Position numbers and translations under genes: made by a program. A stretch of 16,470 nt of DNA, taken from positions 1 to 16,470 of the forward strand of contig JAZSEH010000044.1 in NCBI GenBank assembly GCA_045531585.1. The letters run 5' to 3'. This DNA comes from SIG587 sp045531585 (lineage in GTDB: Bacteria > Bacillota > Clostridia > Oscillospirales > Acutalibacteraceae). The notes beneath the pieces were generated by a model. It saw only the letters and a program-made list of their open reading frames with translations, ran no database searches and had not been told where the DNA came from. Every line of letters begins with the position of its first letter. Within the stretch, counting starts at the first letter, position 1. Of the stretch, positions 14,039 to 16,470 are shown one piece after another.

Positions 14039-14683
14039 ATGACCAGTGAGAGTTCAAATCTTACAGCAAAGGTATATGCCCATTTAAAAAATGATATATT
14101 ATCGGGAAAATACGAAAAAGGAACGGCCCTTACCGAAAACGCCGTAGCTGAGGAGTTAAAGGTAAGCCGTACCCCTGTTCGTGAGGCCCTGCGCCAATTG
14201 GAATTGGGTGAGCTTGTAAGAATAGTTCCCAATAAGGGTGCCATTGTTGAAGGCATTTCCATTGATGATATCCGCAGTATTTATGAAATACGCTCCCTTA
14301 TTGAAGGCATTGCGGCTGTTCACGCGGTTAACAATGCAACTGATGATGAAATTGAGCAGTTAATCGAAATTGTTGATTTAACCGAGTTCTATCTTGAGCG
14401 AGGGGACAATGCAAAGCTTAAGGATATGGACGGCAGATTCCATCAGTGCCTTTACAGTATTTCAAAAAACAGAATGCTTGAGCATATTTTAAACGAACTT
14501 CACGGCTACGGTGTACGTTTCCGTGATAGGTCAATGCAAAGCAAAGGGCGAATGGAAAAAACTATAATTGAGCATCGTGACATTATGTATGCTATTAAAC
14601 AGCGTGATGCCGAAAAAGCAAAGCAGCTTGCTACCTTGCATATAGATAATGCATTACATAATATATTGCGAACCCAAGTGTAA
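14039..14683 (+). CDS. GntR-family regulator with FCD domain
   Basis: The 214-residue protein has an N-terminal winged helix (about 8-70), with the recognition segment LTENAVAEELKVSRTPVREA (31-50) and the wing PNKGAIVE. A C-terminal all-helical FCD ligand domain follows. The FCD metal-binding residues are present: D131, H135, H179 and H201. Such domains usually bind carboxylate ligands through a metal. The gene is last in the operon, 8 nt after icd, with AAGGTG overlapping the icd stop. Together with the TTGTATACAA palindrome at the operon promoter, this suggests autoregulated control of 2-oxoglutarate synthesis. The inducer could be citrate, 2-oxoglutarate or another di/tricarboxylate, but the sequence does not say which. 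Confidence 0.92.
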   Translation: MTSESSNLTAKVYAHLKNDILSGKYEKGTALTENAVAEELKVSRTPVREALRQLELGELVRIVPNKGAIVEGISIDDIRSIYEIRSLIEGIAAVHAVNNATDDEIEQLIEIVDLTEFYLERGDNAKLKDMDGRFHQCLYSISKNRMLEHILNELHGYGVRFRDRSMQSKGRMEKTIIEHRDIMYAIKQRDAEKAKQLATLHIDNALHNILRTQV

Positions 14684-14690
14684 AGGGTGA

Positions 14691-14846
14691 TTGTTAAGCA
14701 TTTCTACCTACGCTACCGCTGCCGAAACCCTCACAACCTACCATAATCTTGGTATGAATATGATTACCACAGGTGCGGATTATATCTATAGCGCTGAAAA
14801 TGCTAAAAAGACCCTGGAAACAATAAAAAAGGTTAGAGAAAAGTAA
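14691..14846 (+). pseudogene. Remnant of an HpcH/HpaI-like aldolase (C-terminal part)
   Basis: An open frame of 51 codons from a TTG at 14691 to TAA at 14844-14846 reads like the C-terminal end of a TIM-barrel aldolase: a Y-x3-LGMNMITTGADYIY segment followed by a Lys-rich amphipathic helix (ENAKKTLETIKKVREK). HpcH/HpaI-type aldolases end with a comparable G-x-TVGxD strand and helix. The body of the enzyme is missing. AAAGGGTG precedes the frame immediately after the gntR stop, which looks like a surviving ribosome binding site. An internal deletion of a former fifth operon gene would explain this. A genuine small protein is the alternative. The family assignment is by eye and uncertain. Confidence 0.5.
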
Positions 14847-14859
14847 AATACTGAATGTT

Positions 14860-14900
14860 AAAAAGGGTGATTGAATTAAAATAATTCAATCACGCTTTTT
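14860..14900. terminator. Bidirectional terminator between convergent operons
   Basis: Arms 14860-14877 and 14883-14900 pair over 18 positions with a single G/G mismatch and a 5-nt loop. The stem begins with an A-run and ends with a T-run, so it can terminate the gntR operon on the plus strand. On the minus strand it begins one base after the ppa stop codon and can terminate ppa. Confidence 0.92.
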
Positions 14901-14901
14901 A

Positions 14902-15435
14902 TTACTTACAAAAGTTTTCAATATAGCTGTCTATCGCTTCAGCAATAACCTTTACCGCTTCGTCTCTGCCTTGAATTTCATTTACTGCCGTTTCTTTGTT
15001 TTCAAGATTTTTATAAACCTTAAAAAAGTGTTTCATTTCGTCAAATATGTGGCTGGGAAGCTGGTCAATATCTGTATAATGATTATAGGTGGGGTCGCTA
15101 AAGGGAATTGCTATTATCTTTTCATCACTGTGTCCGTTATCTATCATTGAAATAACACCTATGGGATACGCACGAACCAGCGTTAAGGGTTCAATAGGTT
15201 CAGAACAAAGAAGCAGAACGTCAAGTGGGTCAAGGTCATCGCCATAGGTTCGGGGAATAAAGCCATAGTTTGCTGGATAATGAGTTGAGGTATAAAGAAT
15301 ACGGTCAAGCATAATAAAGCCTGTTTCCTTATCGAGCTCGTACTTTTTCTTGCTGCCTTTAGAAATTTCAACCACGCAGACAAAATCCTCAGGATTTATT
15401 CTTTTAGGCGAAATATCATGCCATATATTGGACAT
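14902..15435 (-). CDS. ppa: Inorganic pyrophosphatase, family I
   Basis: This soluble, Mg-dependent enzyme hydrolyses pyrophosphate to phosphate and so pulls biosynthetic reactions forward. The 177-residue length is typical of bacterial family I enzymes. Visible active-site parts are VVEISKGSKKKYELDKETG (21-39), the Arg in LDRILYT (R45), NYGFIPRTY (56-64), and the metal-binding DDLDPLDVL with D67, D69 and D72, matching Asp65/67/70 of the E. coli enzyme. AGGAG lies 9 nt before the ATG. Another ATG 9 bases upstream is out of frame. It is a single-gene unit with its own promoter and a shared terminator. Confidence 0.96.
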   Translation of the reverse strand: MSNIWHDISPKRINPEDFVCVVEISKGSKKKYELDKETGFIMLDRILYTSTHYPANYGFIPRTYGDDLDPLDVLLLCSEPIEPLTLVRAYPIGVISMIDNGHSDEKIIAIPFSDPTYNHYTDIDQLPSHIFDEMKHFFKVYKNLENKETAVNEIQGRDEAVKVIAEAIDSYIENFCK

Positions 15436-15464
15436 TTGCCATCACTCCTAAAATATTTTTACTT

Positions 15465-15493
15465 ATTATACAACAAATTAAAAATAATTACAA
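15465..15493 (-). promoter_or_regulatory. Promoter of ppa
   Basis: On the minus strand TTGTAA (15493-15488) and a perfect TATAAT (15470-15465) are separated by 17 bp, 29 nt before the ppa start codon. The -35 abuts the terminator of the upstream gene. Confidence 0.75.
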
Positions 15494-15520
15494 GAAAAAT
15501 GCCGCTGAATTTACAGCGGC
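15494..15520 (-). terminator. Terminator of the isomerase/epimerase gene
   Basis: A perfect 7-bp GC-rich stem (15501-15507 with 15514-15520) has a 6-nt loop. On the minus strand it is followed by ATTTTTC, a short T-tract. It lies 8 nt after the stop of the gene at 15529-16308. Confidence 0.75.
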
Positions 15521-15528
15521 TTAATAAT

Positions 15529-16308
15529 TTATATGCTTTTGAACAACTCTAAAACGGGTTGTATATCACGAACTGCGGTTTCAAAGTCAGGCTTCATACC
15601 GCCTTCAAGACTCATTCTGCCTTTATAATGGCATTTTTTTAGTGCCTCAGCCCAAGGACGACAATCCTCAATATCTGCGATGGTTGGCATATTCCGATCA
15701 GGATTAGGTCTTGCAATATGAGTATGTATCAGCATACCGTTTGAATTTTCAATAGCCTCAAGACCCTCATCGTTCATAAACACGTGGAAGAAATCAGCAA
15801 GGCATTTAACGTTCTCGTGACCGGCCTCACGGCAAATTTCAATACCCTCGGCAACTGTGTTTATAAAATTTGTTTCACCATATCTAAGAGGTTCTATTGC
15901 TATCATTGCTCCATATTTTGCAGCAGCGTCACCACAAATTTTTACTGTTTCAATAAATTGCTTTCTTGCAAGAGCTTTATCGTAGCCCTCAGGTATCATT
16001 CTGACACCGCCGCTACCAAGAACGGCAACCTTGCCGCCAAGGCTTGTAAAGCGTGAAAAACCTTTCTCGGCAAAGGCTTTGATTATTTCACGGTCAAATC
16101 CATCATATATATTTATATTATTACTGAAAAAACCGTTACAGCTTTCAACCAATAAGCCTGTTCTTTCACTCTCAGCCGCCATTTTTGCAATGTCAGCATC
16201 ACTCATCGTAACAAGCTGATTAAAGCAGCTTTCATAATAATCAAAATTATATTTTTTAAGAAGTTCAAATTTACTGATATCATTACCACAACAAACGCCT
16301 ATTTTCAT
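15529..16308 (-). CDS. Sugar phosphate isomerase/epimerase-type TIM barrel
   Basis: The 259-residue protein belongs to the xylose-isomerase-like AP2Ec superfamily, which includes sugar 3-epimerases, hydroxypyruvate isomerases and IolE-like enzymes. The probable metal ligands are E139 (IAIEPL), D172 (CLADFFH), H197 (HTHIARP) and E235 (SLEGG), in the order and spacing expected for ketose 3-epimerase-like enzymes. The start MKIGVCCGND is family-like. The substrate cannot be read from sequence. I chose the ATG at 16308 because GAAGGAGAG lies 7 nt upstream; an alternative TTG at 16326 would include that site. It is monocistronic, ending in its own terminator. The repeat at 16333-16417 fills the region where its promoter should be, and only a TATAAT-like string (16338-16333) at the repeat edge is visible. 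Confidence 0.85.
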   Translation of the reverse strand: MKIGVCCGNDISKFELLKKYNFDYYESCFNQLVTMSDADIAKMAAESERTGLLVESCNGFFSNNINIYDGFDREIIKAFAEKGFSRFTSLGGKVAVLGSGGVRMIPEGYDKALARKQFIETVKICGDAAAKYGAMIAIEPLRYGETNFINTVAEGIEICREAGHENVKCLADFFHVFMNDEGLEAIENSNGMLIHTHIARPNPDRNMPTIADIEDCRPWAEALKKCHYKGRMSLEGGMKPDFETAVRDIQPVLELFKSI

Positions 16309-16332
16309 AGAAACACTCTCCTTCAATTAAAA

Positions 16333-16417
16333 TTATAATGATAATCGGTAGTCGAAAAGCTTTCAATCAAAGCTTTTCGAAAAACCGCTAAGTGTAGCGG
16401 TTTTATGTAAATAATCT
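16333..16417 (+). repeat. Right copy of the 85-bp repeat with two stem-loops
   Basis: The sequence is the reverse complement of bases 1-85 with one difference at 16346. It carries the same hairpins: 16353-16379 (11-bp stem) and 16381-16404 (10-bp stem, loop AGTG). Here the element lies upstream of the isomerase/epimerase gene rather than downstream of a gene. Similarity may continue beyond 16417, but the left copy is cut by the window edge and cannot tell. Confidence 0.9.
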
Positions 16418-16430
16418 CTGATTATTTACA
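16406..16430. repeat. 11-bp inverted repeat at the outer edge of the right repeat copy
   Basis: TGTAAATAATC (16406-16416) and GATTATTTACA (16420-16430) form a perfect 11-bp dyad with the 3-nt centre TCT. The left arm is inside the 85-bp repeat and the right arm is outside the part shared with the window start. It may be a third hairpin of the full-length element or mark its end. The last 40 bases of the window hold no gene or other signal I can support. Confidence 0.6.
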
Positions 16431-16470
16431 CCGACATCATTGCAATGAATTAGGTGAAATTATTTATATA

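Noticed and set aside
16437..16448. 12-bp palindrome TCATTGCAATGA near the right end
   Set aside because: It is perfect but short, lies at the window edge with no gene context, and could be chance.
1..16470. CRISPR arrays, tRNA or rRNA genes, transposases, phage genes
   Set aside because: I found no regularly spaced repeats, no cloverleaf-like sequence, and no protein resembling a transposase, integrase or phage component.

Overview
The window looks like chromosomal DNA from an anaerobic, low-to-moderate-GC Clostridia-type Firmicute, plausibly an uncultured gut member of the Oscillospirales/Eubacteriales. This rests on gene content and signals rather than on a phylogeny. The signals are a 58-residue S21 protein, a class II (Firmicutes-type) GalT, a YqeG phosphatase, a CD1247-like zinc-ribbon protein, a DUF4830-like protein, strong Shine-Dalgarno sites and near-consensus sigma-A promoters. 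Nothing looks like a plasmid, phage, insertion sequence or CRISPR array. Most of the window is housekeeping or core metabolism.

Layout. (1) 80-2231, minus strand: a galT-rpe operon with a consensus promoter (2280-2308). It ends in a two-hairpin repeat at the left edge. (2) 2447-5643, plus strand: rpsU with its own promoter and terminator; then yqeG, an endonuclease-IV-like TIM barrel and aroQ; then efp with a consensus promoter and a zinc-ribbon protein, closed by a terminator. (3) 5712-8133: ispD, ispF, a secreted or anchored DUF4830-like protein and an RsuA-type pseudouridine synthase. (4) 8282-9424: a solo MsmK/UgpC-type sugar-ABC ATPase with its own promoter and terminator. (5) 9547-14683: a tight operon of a DRE-TIM citrate synthase of the Re-face type, a single-chain aconitase, an isocitrate dehydrogenase and a GntR/FCD regulator, followed by a short aldolase-like gene remnant. 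(6) 14902-16308, minus strand: inorganic pyrophosphatase and a sugar-phosphate isomerase/epimerase-type TIM barrel, each with its own terminator. (7) 16333-16417: an inverted, 84/85-identical second copy of the left-edge repeat.

The most interesting system is region 5. The three enzymes would convert acetyl-CoA plus oxaloacetate to 2-oxoglutarate, the oxidative half of the TCA cycle used for glutamate synthesis in anaerobes, with a citrate synthase unrelated to the usual Si-type enzyme. A 24-bp perfect palindrome centred on TTGTATACAA, a core typical of GntR/FCD operators, covers the -10 element of the operon promoter. The last intact gene of the operon encodes a GntR/FCD protein with the metal-binding D/H/H residues. 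The simplest model is a self-contained autoregulated module that senses a di- or tricarboxylate.

The 85-bp repeats in opposite orientation at the two ends each carry two perfect stem-loops. The left copy starts exactly at base 1, which suggests a dispersed repeat that may have limited an assembly. At two places (before yqeG and before ispD) a good intrinsic terminator is followed within about 25 nt by the next gene with no room for a promoter, so downstream expression probably depends on read-through. Intergenic stretches not listed as features are short, and I see nothing further in them.
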